NCBI GenBank assembly: GCA_030549175.1
Contig: JAUKUA010000007.1
Span: 992,001-1,056,000, forward strand
Length of the DNA stretch: 64,000 nt
Direction of reading: 5' to 3'
DNA from: Lasiosphaeris hirsuta
Lineage: Eukaryota > Ascomycota > Sordariomycetes > Sordariales > Lasiosphaeriaceae
Program-made: the position numbers and the translations under genes
The notes under the pieces: generated by a model
Told to the model about the DNA's origin: nothing
The model's database searches: none
What the model saw: the letters and a program-made list of their open reading frames with translations, nothing else
Part shown: positions 51,046-63,726 of the stretch, one piece after another
Position numbering within the stretch: the stretch's first letter is position 1
Layout of the letters: each line of letters begins with the position of its first letter

Positions 51046-54000
51046 CAAACCTTGACCCACGAGGAAGCTGACACGATCGCCAGTCATAGGGAGAGGGAGA
51101 AAAAAACCAGAGTCACACTCGCTGTGTGTCCTGGCGAGTCCTGCCCTCTGTCGCACGGTGCACACACTGTGCACGCCACCAAGCAGACCACTCGGTACCC
51201 ATGCGCTCCGTTGGTTGGCCATGACATAGACCAATATTTTATTTTATTAATAGTTGGCTGGTGCTGGTGTCGATCGAGAAACATTTCCTGAATCCGCCGC
51301 GGGAATCCTTCCTAGATAGCTGTCCTTGTTCTGGTCCGACAGTCACAAAGAAGGGTTGCCGGAACTCGGCTCGGATTAGCTGGCAACCCTCGCCGTTTGT
51401 TGCGGTTGTTTCGGATGACCAAAGATGTGTGAGCCTGGGCTGACGACTGCTCGACTAAGGCACTGCGTGCTGTCGACCGTACATGCGTATTTACGGGTGG
51501 ATGAGTGCCCCCCATGTGCCGCTGCGGACCAACAGACGCCTTCGAGACCATCCCACGGGCCCGCAATTCCATGCCAGGCCAGGCGATGCGCAATTTATAC
51601 CAATCTGGGGTCCTCGATTGTTGCAAAATGCCCGCCGCGTTGCCTGTGCACTAACTGCTGTTGTCTGTGATAACCTGTGGTAGCATGGGCGCGCCGGCCG
51701 GGGTAGACTCGGAGTTCATCTCGGATGCGTGAACAATGGCGTCGAAATAACTCAAGTCGTCGAACCCGGAGAATAACTGCGATAGCACTTGACCCCCAGG
51801 CCCCCCAGCCCAACTCGAAGCGGACGTGGTATGGACGCCACGACTCTAGGGGCCTTGGCTGGGCCACTACACACACAGAGATGAGATGTGAGATGGCTGC
51901 GAACTGCTGCTGCAACGGGTGACACGGTGGAAGGGAGAACAGGGGAGATGGAGAGCCTTGACAAGTCGCTGCCCAGGAAGGCCCATTGACCCTTACACAA
52001 AGCAGCACCTGCCCACAGACACCGGCAGCACATGCATCGGTTTATATGTACGCGTGCTACGCCACGGGCAAGCGGTCTTTGACACTGTCATGGTACGGAG
52101 GCCCCACGCCAACGGGGCTCCTTGGACGAGGGACAGAGGGCAGACACGGGAGGCAGCGACTGGACGGGAGCTCGAGAAACCTCAGGTCGGGTATCGGAGC
52201 CCGCCCATACGACGCTAGCTGCTGTGTGTTGCGGTTGCGGCTGGGGCCGGAAGGGGAAGCGGAAGCTGCTGCAGAGCACAATGGTCGACTCGGCCCCAGC
52301 AGCAGTATCAGCAGCATGGTGAGGATTTTCCCAGCGATTCTCCCCAGATATTGTCTCTCAGCCATGACGCTCCTTGGCTCTCCAAAGTGCGGCCAATACG
52401 GCGTAGCTATAGGTTGCTGCAACATTCGGAAGCTAGGGCAGAGACAGACATATCGGGTCACCAACCCAGACTGACTAGGGGGACGGGCGAGAAGGGAGAC
52501 TGGCGGGCGGGCTAACGTGGGAGGCAGGTGGGTTGCAAATGGAGGGACAGGCGCAGCAGGAGGCAGGAGACAGGGCCCTCAGTTATCGGGTGGCATGTAT
52601 GAAGATCTGTCGTGACACTGTGGGAGTGAAAGAGGGTGAGAGGACACAGGAAGGTGCGTTGCGCTAAACTGCGAGCGGCAAGGGCTGCGGCGAGACTGAG
52701 CAATCAGACGGAGGGCTGCCGCAACGCCCAGGCAAAAAACGCTGCAGGCTCGTGCAAGGCCGCCGCATTACAGCTCTGATCGGCTCACTTTTGGCTCGCT
52801 CGTGCTGCTTAAGTTTGGGCCCAGAGGCCTTGTCTGGAGCCATGCCCGCTGGCTACATATGCCGCGGCGTGCAGCGAGTTACGAGAGAAACGGGCAAGTT
52901 GCAGATGATGGAGGGCGTCTTCTCCGTCTTGCTGTCCAGGAAAGCCAGGGTCTAAGGCAGGTAGGTATGACTGGATGTATGAGTCCTGTGTGGGTGAGTG
53001 GATGCGTGGTGCGTGGTGCCTCCCACCCAGCCGGTTAGTTTTATTTTATGCTATGGTATTAGTAGAAATCGTCTATGGGATTTGTTATCAGGCGCGCGAG
53101 ATGTGGGTGCAGGGAGCTGGCGGGCGGGTGAGGCTCTCAGGTTAGGTTCCTTGTCTCCCAATCCCGTCTCCGATCCAATCCAATCCCCAATCGCTAAATG
53201 GAACCCGCGGGGACGGCGGCTGGCCTCACGCACAAAGAACCCCTCGGGTCTCGGTCGCCGTTAGGTCGATTTCATATTCCATCTAGATTCCGCGTCCAGA
53301 TCGCAGCCCAAACGGCCCCTTCGATTCGTCATCATAGCACGACCAGCGGAGGCTCTCCAAAACGAGATGCAATAGCGCGATGCGGTATGCTCCGGCTGGC
53401 GGCTGGCCACTGGAGCGAGTGCCGGCTAGGGAGAGCTGCATTGACAAGCACATGAGGGCGAGCGAGGTTGCGAGGGAAATAGACAACCATGTTATATATC
53501 CTCGCCGGGTAGCATTGGTGGCATAAAACACTGGCGCAGGCAATACCAAATCTGCAGAGCCTGGTGTGCTGCATGACCTCGATCCGGCTGCGTTAAACAG
53601 TCTGAATATTCGCTATTCACTTCTCATTGCTCACTCTGAGTCTGAGTCTGAGAGGATTTAGACTAGGTTGCGGCGCGGGTATCCGTACTTGGGCTTGGTA
53701 ACTTGCGAGCTTGCTGCTTGCTAACTCGGTCGCCCTCTGACTCACGGTGCGCGGTCGCTGCGAGGGTAGCAGAAGCTGTCTCCACTGGCTGCATGCTATT
53801 CGACACCATTGCAGAGCAGCAGAAAAGGGTCCAGCGGCCGCGAGAAGACACATGGTATTGGCGACTTTGGATTAACGGAGCCTCTCTTGCGACAAAGGCG
53901 CAGAGATCTGCCCGTGCTCTGCACGATCAAGGTATCGGGCGGGTACCACGAGACACCCCCCGGCTTCCATCGCGCTCAATGGTGTGTTGCAGGCCCTGGT

Positions 54001-54770
54001 GGCTCCCCTGCTCCCTGTTCCTTGCTCCGCCGGGGTGCACCATCTTTTGCATCTCTCTGCACATCTCACGACCAGGATCCCCAGTGCCTTGTCGCCTAAT
54101 TGAGTTGCGCACTGTGCCGCTGTTTCCTGCTGTTTCCTCACAGACCTAGGCACAGAGCCTGGCGGCACCTGCCTTGCGGGCTCTGGTGTCTTTGCTGCCA
54201 GTGCCGCCCAGGTGCCAGTACCAGGCCCGCCAGCCCAGCGCCAGTCATCCTTAGTCGCCGCCCGCAGCTCGACCTTGCACTCCAATTTCGCCATCCACCG
54301 TAGCGCTCCGCTTCGGGCAACCCAGACAACTCTAGCTCGATCCGCGACCTCACAGGTAACTAACTAACTAACTGCTGGTTCCATTCCATGCCCAGGCTCG
54401 GGTCGACTGTGGTTCGTTCCTCCCTGCCCAAGCCCTCCAGCCAGCCATTCCACCTCTCGCAACCACAGCACACACAGGACCTCCTGCACACAACCACTCC
54501 CGACTCACATTGGAACCTCACCCTAAACCCGCTTGATTCACCCTCTTCCTCTGCCTAGCCGTAACGAGTGTCATGCGAAGAGCTGACGTTGGCGTCTGTC
54601 GCGAACGAGAACAGCTCTCCCAGTTGCGAGACAGACACATCGCCATTTCAGCAATTGCGACGGAATAGCATGCTACAGTTGGCCTCGCCTTCGCGCCCCT
54701 CCCCTCCTCTCACTCGCCAGTAGCTCCGCTGCCGCCGCCGCTGTCGCTGCCGCTGCCTCTGTGCTGCCCG

Positions 54771-54789
54771 CCCCCCCCCCCCCCCCCCC
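54771..54789 (+). repeat. 19-nt C homopolymer in a 5' leader
   Basis: Uninterrupted C run about 107 nt upstream of the C2H2 regulator's start codon. Confidence 0.95.
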
Positions 54790-54895
54790 ACTCTTCTTCT
54801 TCCTCCTGCTTCCTGCCTCGTCTTCTCTCCCTTTCGCCTCCTGTCCCAACCGCACACAGTCGCTCGATTCCTCAAATTCCCAGCCTCCAAGGACG

Positions 54896-57800
54896 ATGAC
54901 TGTGTCGAGTGAAGCTGGTAGCAAGCTCGAAACGGTTGCCGCCATGTCCAATTCCTCCTCTCCCCCCTCGGCAGCCGCGGCCACCGCGGCCACGGGCGAC
55001 GAAGCTGGTAGGTCCTACGTGCATCCGCCCCCCTCCCCCACCTGCTCATTCTTGCTTTTGGAAACCGTATACTGAGTATTCTTGTGACTGACAAAGCTGG
55101 CCTTTCCAAAGCCTCGACAATTACCGTCAATACCAAGACGCCCGCCAATTTCCCTCCCCCCAAGACGGACAAGCCTCGCCCGCATGTCTGCGGCACTTGC
55201 CAGCGCTCCTTCGCCCGCCTGGAACATCTCAAGCGCCATGAGCGATCCCACACCAAGGAGAAGCCGTTCCAATGCCCAGAGTGCTCGAGATGCTTTGCTC
55301 GCCGAGATTTGCTCTTGCGCCACCAGCAGAAGCTGCACCAGACCACGACACCGTCGTCTCGCCCGCGGAACCGCCGCGAGAGCGCGGCTGGGGCAACACC
55401 AGGGGTTAGCCGAGCTCGGAAGAATAGTATCGCGGGCACCAATGCCGCCGCCAACGCCGCCGCGACCGCTTCGATGCGGCCTCGCGCCAACACAATCAGT
55501 CATATTGACGGTGCTGCTATGCAGATGCTGGCCGCTGCCAACGCCCAGGTCCAGCGGGGTATGCAACCCAACCACAGCCGCCACCCGAGCCTAGCTGGGC
55601 TGTCAATGCACCACACTCTGGAGCATCCGTTTGGCGGTATGGCATCGGCCCTGGTCCAGCGAGGGATGCCTCACGGCCTTCCCAAGCTCGAGACCCACAG
55701 CATCAATGGCATGGACTTCTCTGGCGGTCTTCGGACAGCCCCTCCAATGCAGTTCAACAACGACTACGACTTTGAGAACATGCTGTTTAGCCCCGCGAGT
55801 GGTTCCACCATCAACCCCAACGCTCTTCACCTCAGCGACTCGCCCCCGTCCATGTCCATGGACCCCATGTCCCCGTACTCGCGCGGGCTTGGCGACATGT
55901 CTGGCGGCCAGCATATGGACGACGGCTTCGAGTGGTTAACGGGCTTTGAGCATCAAATGTCCTTCAGCAACGGGCCAAATGAGAACGCAGTCGACGGCTC
56001 TTCGCCGTCTGCAATCAGCACCACCAGCCAGAGCGGAATTAGCGACGTTATGGTTGATGGATCCAACCACCACACGGGCGCCGCAGGATCGAGTTCCATG
56101 TGGCAGCCCGCCATCATGGGCCCGCCACAAATGTCGAATCCCTTCTCGCTTGATATGGGCGGTTCCGTTTTTCCAGACCTCCTGAGCGGCGCACCGCTAT
56201 CCCCGCAGCCGCCGTCGTCCAAGGGTATGAGCGACGCTTACTTCTCGACACCCCCGCCCTCCCTGAGCTCTCTCAGCCCCACTGTTCTCAATGGCATGAA
56301 CAGCCAGAACCTGAACCAAGCGCTCAATTTCGGTGCCGGACCGGAGACGCCGTCCTCGATGAATGGTAGTAATTATGGCACCTTACCCGTCTCGACAATC
56401 ACTGATTCAACAAGAAATGCCATCCTAGGTGCCCTGTCGGCCTCCCAGGCTTCCCAGTTTGGTGCACGAAGATACTCGTTCGCGACACCGAACTCGCCGT
56501 TGGCCACACAGCCGTCGACAGCAGCTGCCGGCAGCACCTCCGAGCATGGCAACAACCTCCCGAGCACCCAAGATCTTCAGCGATATGTCGGCGCCTATCT
56601 CCGCTACTTTCACCCGCATTTGCCGTTTGTTCACATACCGACACTATCGTTCGAGATCCCCCCGCAGTCAGCTAACGGACGGAGTAGCGGCATTGGTGGG
56701 AGCGGGTGTCTGCTTCTTTCGATGGCGGCAATTGGTTCCCTCTTTGAGTTGGACCATCAGGTGTCGATGGAGTTATTTGGTATGGCTAAGAAGATGATCC
56801 AGCTGTATCTCGACGAGAGGAGGAAAGCGAACGTAAGAAAGGCAGACTTCAGACGAACTCCCTTGTCGGACCAGAATTCACAGCAGCAGGAAAATCCCAT
56901 CGAGACTCCCGTGTGGTTGGTTCAGGCGATGCTTCTCAATGTTGTATACGGTCATAATTGTGGAGATAAGCGGTCGGGCGAGATTGCATCGACTCATGCC
57001 GCCGCCCTGGTAAGTCTCGCGCAAGGGGCAGAGTTATTGCGGCCGGCCCGAGTCGATCCGCCCAAGGATATTGAGATGATGGACGCAGATGGTAGCTGGA
57101 ATGGATCTGCGAAGAAGGACGCTGATGATCAGGCCGAATGGTTGCGCTGGAAGACGATGGAGGAGCGGAAACGAACTCTTTACGCCGTCTTCATTCTGTC
57201 GAGCCTCCTCGTGTCAGCCTACAACCACACACCAGCGCTTACCAACTCGGAGATCCTGCTGGATCTCCCATCCGACGAAGACTTCTTTTCCGCCGAGAGC
57301 AGTCTCGCATTCCAAGCCAAAGGTGGAGTAACGCGAGCTAACCACAATCGAATGACCTTCCACGGAGCGCTGGGAGAGCTACTCCGCACAAACGAGAAGC
57401 AGCAGAAGCTGGCTCTTAATACTGGCCATCATCCTTTCGGGTCAGCGGCTAATCTCAGCGACCTCCCTAACAGCGACCTGAAACCCAGCACCTTCGGCTG
57501 TTTGATTCTGATCAATGCCCTGCATAACTACATCTGGGAGACGCGCCAGCGCCATCACAACAAGGTCTGGACTAATGAGGAGACGGAAAAGATGCACCGT
57601 CACATTGAGCCCGCTCTCAGGGCGTGGCACGCAGCTTGGGCGAGCAATCCACATCACAGCCCGGAACGGCCGAACCCCTTCGGCATGGGACCGCTTTCTG
57701 CAGACGCCATCCCGCTTCTCGACCTCGCCTATGTCCGTCTCTTTGTCAACCTCTCCCGTTCCAAGGAAAAATTCTGGCAGCGCGACTGGGAAGGCATGGC

Positions 57801-58652
57801 CGAGGAGCTAGCCAGGGGATCAGAAATTGTTCAACATGCCGAGCACTCACCCGCTTCCAATACGGACTCGGTCGTCACGGATCCCTCCGATACTTCAGGG
57901 ACGAGTTCTCTATTTGTTGACTCTCCGCCAACACAGTCATCCTCGCCAGAGTTTGCCGCCTCCAACTTTCCACAATCGGGCACCATCAACCCCGCCTTGA
58001 CACAACAGCAGTCAGCCCCGACTCAATCTCAATCCAATGCTTCAAGCAATCGATCAACTTCGCGGAGGGAAAAGCACTTGCGGAAGGCGGCTTCCTTTGC
58101 GGCTGAGTCTCTGTCTATCTCGGGCAAGATTGGTGTCACTTTTGCCGACCTGACCAGCCGTGAGCTGCCACTGCAGTCTGCAATGTGCGCTTTCGACTGC
58201 GCCCAGGTGTTGGCTGAGTGGGTTGCCACTCTCCAAGACCGCGTGGGCAGATACCTTGGGATCCTTGGTCAGGATGACGTCGATCTATCGCAAGTACCGG
58301 CAATTATGCTACTCGAAGATGAAGACGTGAAGCTGCTTGGGAAAATCCATGAGATCCTCCACGGGGCCGAAATGAAGATGAGCATGGATATGTCTTCCAG
58401 TGGAATTAGTAGCATGGATGGGATGCTTCAAATGGACGATTACGCCGGGTACGCGGCCAAGATATTGAGAGTCACGGCTTACATGTTTGACAAAGCTACT
58501 GTATGGCCTGGTAAGTTTCACTTTGCATACTGCCATGTGGCGTTTTAGATTCTGACAACTTGTTAGTGACTCGTCTCATCACATCTTGCCTCGAGTATCA
58601 TGCAAACCACATGCGGGTCCGCGCCGAGAAGTCCGTCTTGTCCCATGAGTAG
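54896..58652 (+). CDS. C2H2 zinc-finger plus Fungal_trans regulator (AmdX/NsdC-like)
   Basis: Three exons, 54896-55007, 55097-58510 and 58567-58652, give 1203 residues. Two adjacent C2H2 fingers lie at the N-terminus: Cys69/Cys72/His85/His89 (CGTCQRSFARLEHLKRHERS) and Cys97/Cys100/His113/His118 (CPECSRCFARRDLLLRHQQK), then a basic TTPSSRPRNRRES. A long Ser/Asn/Met-rich low-complexity region follows, then a Fungal_trans-like domain from about 520 (YVGAYLRYFHPHLPFVHIPT) to about 860. This architecture occurs in A. nidulans AmdX and related fungal factors; NsdC-type factors have similar fingers. Which ortholog it is cannot be settled here. It is nuclear, DNA-binding by inference. The first exon ends in GCTG/GTAGGT and the second begins after GACAAAG in phase 1. 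It has an unusually long gene-free 5' region. Confidence 0.9.
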
Positions 58653-61600
58653 AAACAACCTTCTGTTCACGGACTCTCGTCCCCCAGCGGGAATGCCACT
58701 GATCTAGAGAGTTTGCTGCTGATCAGGCCTCGCAACTTCCCACTCGCACTCTTTGCTCATGTTCATATCCTCGCGTCCCCGCCCTCGCCAACACCATCTG
58801 GACAACAATGATACCCATTTTGCTTCATTTACCGCTATGTCCTTTGTCGGCTGTACAATGATTTTCTTGCTACAACTTGGGCGATACGCTGTTTATAATC
58901 ACCGTGCGTGGTTAGTTTGCAGCTTTGGCTTTGTGCCATCCTGTCAACAGGTAGCCTTGGGATAAGGCTATGCTATTTGCCGTCAGCTTCTATTTCCCGT
59001 TTGCGACCTCAGCCCTACGTGCTCTCTTACTCTCTTGCGGTATGATTCCGAAAACCCAGCTTTTCAACGACCCGATTCCGCTTCACGATTTACTGTGACG
59101 ACCTGATGCGATTTGGAAACACGATTTTGGAGGATCTCTGATGCACACGATGGACCTGGACCAGGGTGGATTCGAACTCCTGACTTTCTAGTTTGCTGGA
59201 ATTCATGAGGATTTTGGAGGAAGTGGTCTCGCAAATATTATTTTCACTCGGCATGTTTTTGAGGGTCTAGGCCGGGCAGGCATTTTACAGCTGCGAAGCG
59301 CCGTCAACCTTTTCTTGGCATGTTGAAGGCATCAAGTGCTGGATGGAAAAAATTTCTATCTGTGGTACACGCTGCGGGGAAATGAAAGACTCGAAATAGG
59401 GAGCACGGAGCTTTGAATGGCTCGGAATAACATGGTGCGCAGGCTGGAATGGGATGACCGGTTCAACGGAAAAGGGTGAACAATGGAAGGGAGGCGGACG
59501 GGGCAACAAGGCGTTGTTTTTTTTTTTTTTGTTTTTTTTTTCCTTTCAACATTTGAACCAACTTACTCATGTTCTTTTCTCGGAGCACTGCTCCTGGCGC
59601 ACAGCAAGGTTGGCTGCTGATGAGAAGACACGGGTGGCCTACCTTGCTTGGGCATTTGCGGCACAAGTAGTGGGAAAAACAAAAAGTTGGACGACGGCGA
59701 GAGCCGTTGTTTGTATTGATCTGGGGTCGAGCAAAAGTGGAAGAGAAAAATCCCGAGTGCGGTTGTGGTTGCAGGTGGTCCCTCGAGACTGGACACGAAA
59801 CATGGTGTCTGTGGCTAGGACAACTATGCGACTCAGTTTAGATGGAAGTGTATACATGCCTGGTGGTGTTGTAAAGGTGGATGCGATCATGACTCGAGTT
59901 GGTGTGAGAAATGCGCAACACTTGTCTTTTCTACCTGGCGAAGATGACTGATGTTTTTGAAGGAGTTGAAGAGTTCGATGTGGTAAAATATTTAAAAGTC
60001 ATTTGACTTGTGTGTTGTGGTCAATCAGTTTGTCTGGTCTATGTGATGCTACTCGAGTTCTCTTTGTTTACAGTCTGTATTGTTCTTCAGGCAGATAACC
60101 ATGTTCCATGACTTTTCCAGAGACTGGTTTCAAGATTTGGTGGTGCAAAGTCAAAGCAGCAAAGCAATGTTGTTGTGGTCTTGATCGTCACGTTACTCTT
60201 GGGGAGCAGCCTGAGCAGCCTTGTCCAGATAGTACCCCATACGCGAAACCCAAACGCGGCTCACCAAGAAGTCAACTCCGTTTCAGGCTAGGAGAGAAGT
60301 GCGAACAGGATCCGAGTCGGTTGTGTTTTACAAATGGCACAACGTGGCCCAAGTTTAGCGTACCAAGGCTACTAGTGCTCCTACAACTTATCGCCTGGTG
60401 AGATAACCTCGGTAGTAAGAGGTTGCTTGGTAGGGCATGCAATCGCCTCCTTACTGGCAAGCAGATCTCCCCCTTTTCTCCCTTTTCTCCCCTTTCTCCC
60501 CCTTCTTTCCCCTCCACGGTGCTCCATCTATCTGGCAGGAGCGAGCTAGCAGCAGCGGGCAATCTTGGAGTGGGTTCGCTCAGCTCTCCCCGGTTTGCGG
60601 GCCGGGGGACGGCCAGCAAGTTTGGGGAGTGGCTACAGGGGCGGTGTCGTGGGTGGAAAGCGCGAGGGTTGGAGATGGAGTCGGGGCTGTGATCAGGCGA
60701 GTCAAGCGCTGTCCTGTGGAAACCAGATTTGTGGACACCAGATGTTGCAGGCAACTGTTGCACGGGGGACAAGTGTTTGGATATAAAAAAGCAGGGGCGC
60801 CAAGGTTCCAGACTCGTCGCTCCGGAGGCCTGTGAGAAGAGTCGGGGGGATTGGATTGCCGGTTGTTGAGGAAATGTGCCATCTCTCAATTCTCAACGAC
60901 CCGCTTTCGTAGGACCAGGGGGGGGTTAAACACGACTCGATCAGGCGCAGCGCCACCTATTGGGACATTTGGATATTTTGTTAGTATTTGGCTCGTGCGA
61001 TAACAGCTGGCGGTGAGGAAGCAGCAGGAGCGGCGTTAAGACAGGGGCTGGGACGGCCAAATTGGGGCCTTTTTTCGACTGCAAAGACCCCTGCGAGTGC
61101 TGCTTGGCAGCTTGGCCTCGCGCTAGCAGACCCTTCTTGCATGTGAGTGAGACGATGGCGCGATGGAGCGTTGTCCGTGCTGGCTGAGCTCAACCGATTG
61201 GTGCGATTGGTGTGCGCGATAGCGGTTTTCAGATAGCGTAGCAGCTTTTTATTTTGCATTGAGAGCTTGAGCTTGGGAAGGCGCGATGGCAGTATGAGGA
61301 TCCATGGCAGGCGCCCGCGGGTGTCTTTTCGAAGAGGCCCCAGATGGGATAATGGATGTGTTTGGCGTTTCCAGTGTTTCCAGTGCAATCTTAAAACGTC
61401 CCCTTTCTTAGCGAACATGGATGCCGCTTGCCAGGCGACATCGGCATTCCGCTTGGTTGGAATCACAATCACGGCACACGTGGAGATGTGGATCACAGCG
61501 CCCCTGCAAGGGGAACGTTTGTGGTGCTTGCGGCACGAGCCAGACGAGGACCGACCAGGGCGCTGACTAGGAGCGGACGGAGAGCGGACCAGGGCAGGGC

Positions 61601-61771
61601 GACGGGAGGAAAAGGGTAAAAAATAAAATAAAAAATAAAAAAATAAGTGCTTCCCCCAGTCCCAGCCCGCTCGACCTCCCGCTGGCTTTTTCTCCGTCGC
61701 TCCCTTTTTCTTGTTTACCGCTCCTCATCCCACGGCCTTGACAGTCAGGACAGAGACGGACAGCTCAAATC
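58653..61771. other. Intergenic region, about 3.1 kb
   Basis: Between the C2H2 gene and the desaturase. It includes T-rich tracts at 59517-59541, a CT-rich tract at 60469-60515, and an A/T-rich tract (61618-61647) 125-150 nt before the desaturase start. A T-arm-like word on the minus strand near 59160-59190 is not a complete tRNA. No gene supported. Confidence 0.5.
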
Positions 61772-63107
61772 ATGGCGACCGCAACAGTTCAGACGACGAC
61801 GACGAGGCGGCGTGAAGCAGCCACCGGTGAGGCCAAGCTGGCATTGGAGCCCACCGAGGGCGGCCCCGTCTACCCCGACATCCAGACCATCCGGGACGCC
61901 ATTCCCGCCCACTGCTTCGAGCAGTCGTACGCCCGGTCGTTTGGCTACCTCGCGCGCGACGTCACCATCATCGGTCTCATGGCCTGGGCTGGCTTGACCT
62001 ACATCCCCCAGATCGAGAGCACACTCTGGCGCACCGTCACCTGGATCGCCTACGGCTACATCCAGGGCCTCTTCTGCACCGGCCTCTGGATCCTCGCTCA
62101 CGAATGCGGCCATGGTGCCTTCTCGCCCAACCAGCGCGTCAACGACGTCGTCGGCTGGTTCGCCCACTCGGCCCTGATGGTGCCCTACTTCAGCTGGAAG
62201 TTCTCCCACCACCGCCACCACCGCTTCACCGGCCACATGGAGAAGGATATGGCCTTTGTGCCCCAGACCAAGGCCGACCGCATGAGGCGCCGCCTGGCGA
62301 ACCTGTACCTCGACCCCGAGCTCTTTGAGGACGTGCCGGTCGTTCAGGTCTTCAAGCTCTTCTTCCACCAGCTTGCCGGATGGCAGATGTACCTCTTCTT
62401 CAACGTCTCGGCCGGCCCCGCCAGCAAGCAGCGCGATGCCGCCGGCTGGCTGCGCGTGAGCCACTTCGAGCCCACCAGCGCCGTCTTCCGCCCCAGCGAG
62501 GCTTTCTTCATCTTCCTGTCCGACGTCGGCCTCGCCCTGACCTCGTACGGCCTGTACCTCGCCGCTGGCGTTGTTGGCTGGCAGACGGTCTTCCTCCTCT
62601 ATGTCGTCCCTTATCTCTGGGTCCATCACTGGTTGGGTATGTTTTCCCCTGGGCTCCCTTGTTCGAACCACAGCTGCTAACCGCACCCCAGTTGCCATCA
62701 CCTACCTCCACCACAACCACCCCGACGTCCACCACTTTGAGGCCCAGAGCTGGACTTTCGTCAAGGGCGCCCTGGCCACCGTTGACCGCGACTTTGGCTT
62801 TGTCGGCAAGCACCTCTTCCATGGCATCATTGACACCCACGTCGTCCATCACTTGTTCCCGTAAGCTTTCCTTCCCTTCTTCAACCAAACCCCCCCCCAC
62901 CCCCAACAGAAACTAACCCCCAAAAACAGCCGCATTCCCTTCTACAAGGCGGAAGAGGCCACCAACGCCCTCAAGCCCCTCCTTGGCGACCTCTACCACC
63001 GCGATGACCGCTCCTTCATGGGCCAGCTGTGGTCCGTCTGGTCGACGTGCAAGTACGTCGAGAAAGACCCCGCTTGCCCGGGTGCGCTCCGCTGGGGCAA
63101 GAACTAG
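61772..63107 (+). CDS. Membrane fatty acid desaturase (delta-12/omega-3 type)
   Basis: Three exons, 61772-62636, 62692-62860 and 62930-63107, give 403 residues. The three His boxes of acyl-chain desaturases are intact: HECGH (110-114), HHRHH (146-150) and HVVHH (338-342), which hold the di-iron centre. The N-terminal IRDAIPAHCFEQSYARSFGY is typical of fungal oleate/linoleate desaturases, and hydrophobic segments flank the boxes. The enzyme acts in the ER membrane on phospholipid-bound C18 chains. Fungal delta-12 enzymes usually have about 470-480 residues; the 403-residue length and FTGHMEKDMAFVP suggest the shorter omega-3 or bifunctional group, which is inference. Intron donors are GTATGT and GTAAGC, branch point GCTAAC. 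Confidence 0.92.
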
Positions 63108-63726
63108 AGGTTTGTGTTTTCGCGCAAACTTGCTAGTTAGGTAGTTTATCCTTAATTTCCTCGACGGGAAGAGGGCTAGAAGTCGTTGTTCTCGGCATTT
63201 CTTTAAAGAGATTGTACATAAACCTTGGCGTACGTAAAAAACACAATAGGGCGAAGAGTTACATGGCCATAGAGAAAACGCGGGAGCGGCGGCGCGCGCG
63301 ACGCAAAAAAAAGAGCGGGCGGGGGGGTGTCTGGATCCATTATCTATCTCGGACGGGTTAGATCGTGTAAACATAGACATATATAGACTTGGGGGTGGTT
63401 ATAGACTGAAAGAGCTGGCGTATGGTTAGATACCCAACCTACCATGGAGGCATTTGCCTGTTCTTCACGAAACACATTGCATCTTGTCCAATATGCGGTG
63501 AATCCGAGAGTGAACAATTGATGTTGTCGTCAAACCCTGTTGCACAAGCACATGTTTGCAAGCCAGACCTCACGAGACACGAGCCTCGGCCTCATAAAAA
63601 AAAATTTTTTGTTCTCCATGCTTCATTTTCCAATCCCCCAGCCAGTCCAGACCCCCCCGAGGGTATCTCGTTCTACATCCCAACCCCATCCATATTAAAT
63701 ATTATTCATTCTCTCTCTTCACCCTC
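63108..63726. other. Intergenic region between convergent genes
   Basis: 3' flank of the desaturase and of the minus-strand gene at the right edge. Nothing else seen. Confidence 0.5.

Larger units (their letters stand above)
43938..54895. other. About 11 kb without recognisable gene
   Basis: I read both strands and found no protein family, tRNA, rRNA or transposon end. Open frames up to about 190 codons exist on both strands, but their translations are low complexity and lack family-like motifs. Base composition is not extreme, unlike RIP-ravaged AT-rich blocks. Short simple repeats are scattered: GCCGTT x4.5 at 51019-51045, a 12-G run at 50791-50802, TGAGTC units near 53633-53652, TAAC units near 54356-54371. 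The last 500 nt are pyrimidine-rich and probably the leader of the C2H2 regulator gene. Confidence 0.55.

Noticed and set aside
59155..59195. Possible tRNA on the minus strand (AGTTCGAATCC)
   Set aside because: T-stem pairing fails and no 5' half or acceptor partner is present; at most a relic.
59454..59951. 165-codon plus-strand frame
   Set aside because: The poly-Phe stretch comes from T homopolymers; the remainder has no protein-like pattern.
60272..60889. 205-codon minus-strand frame before the desaturase
   Set aside because: Driven by a CT-rich low-complexity tract; Pro/Arg-rich with no conserved block.
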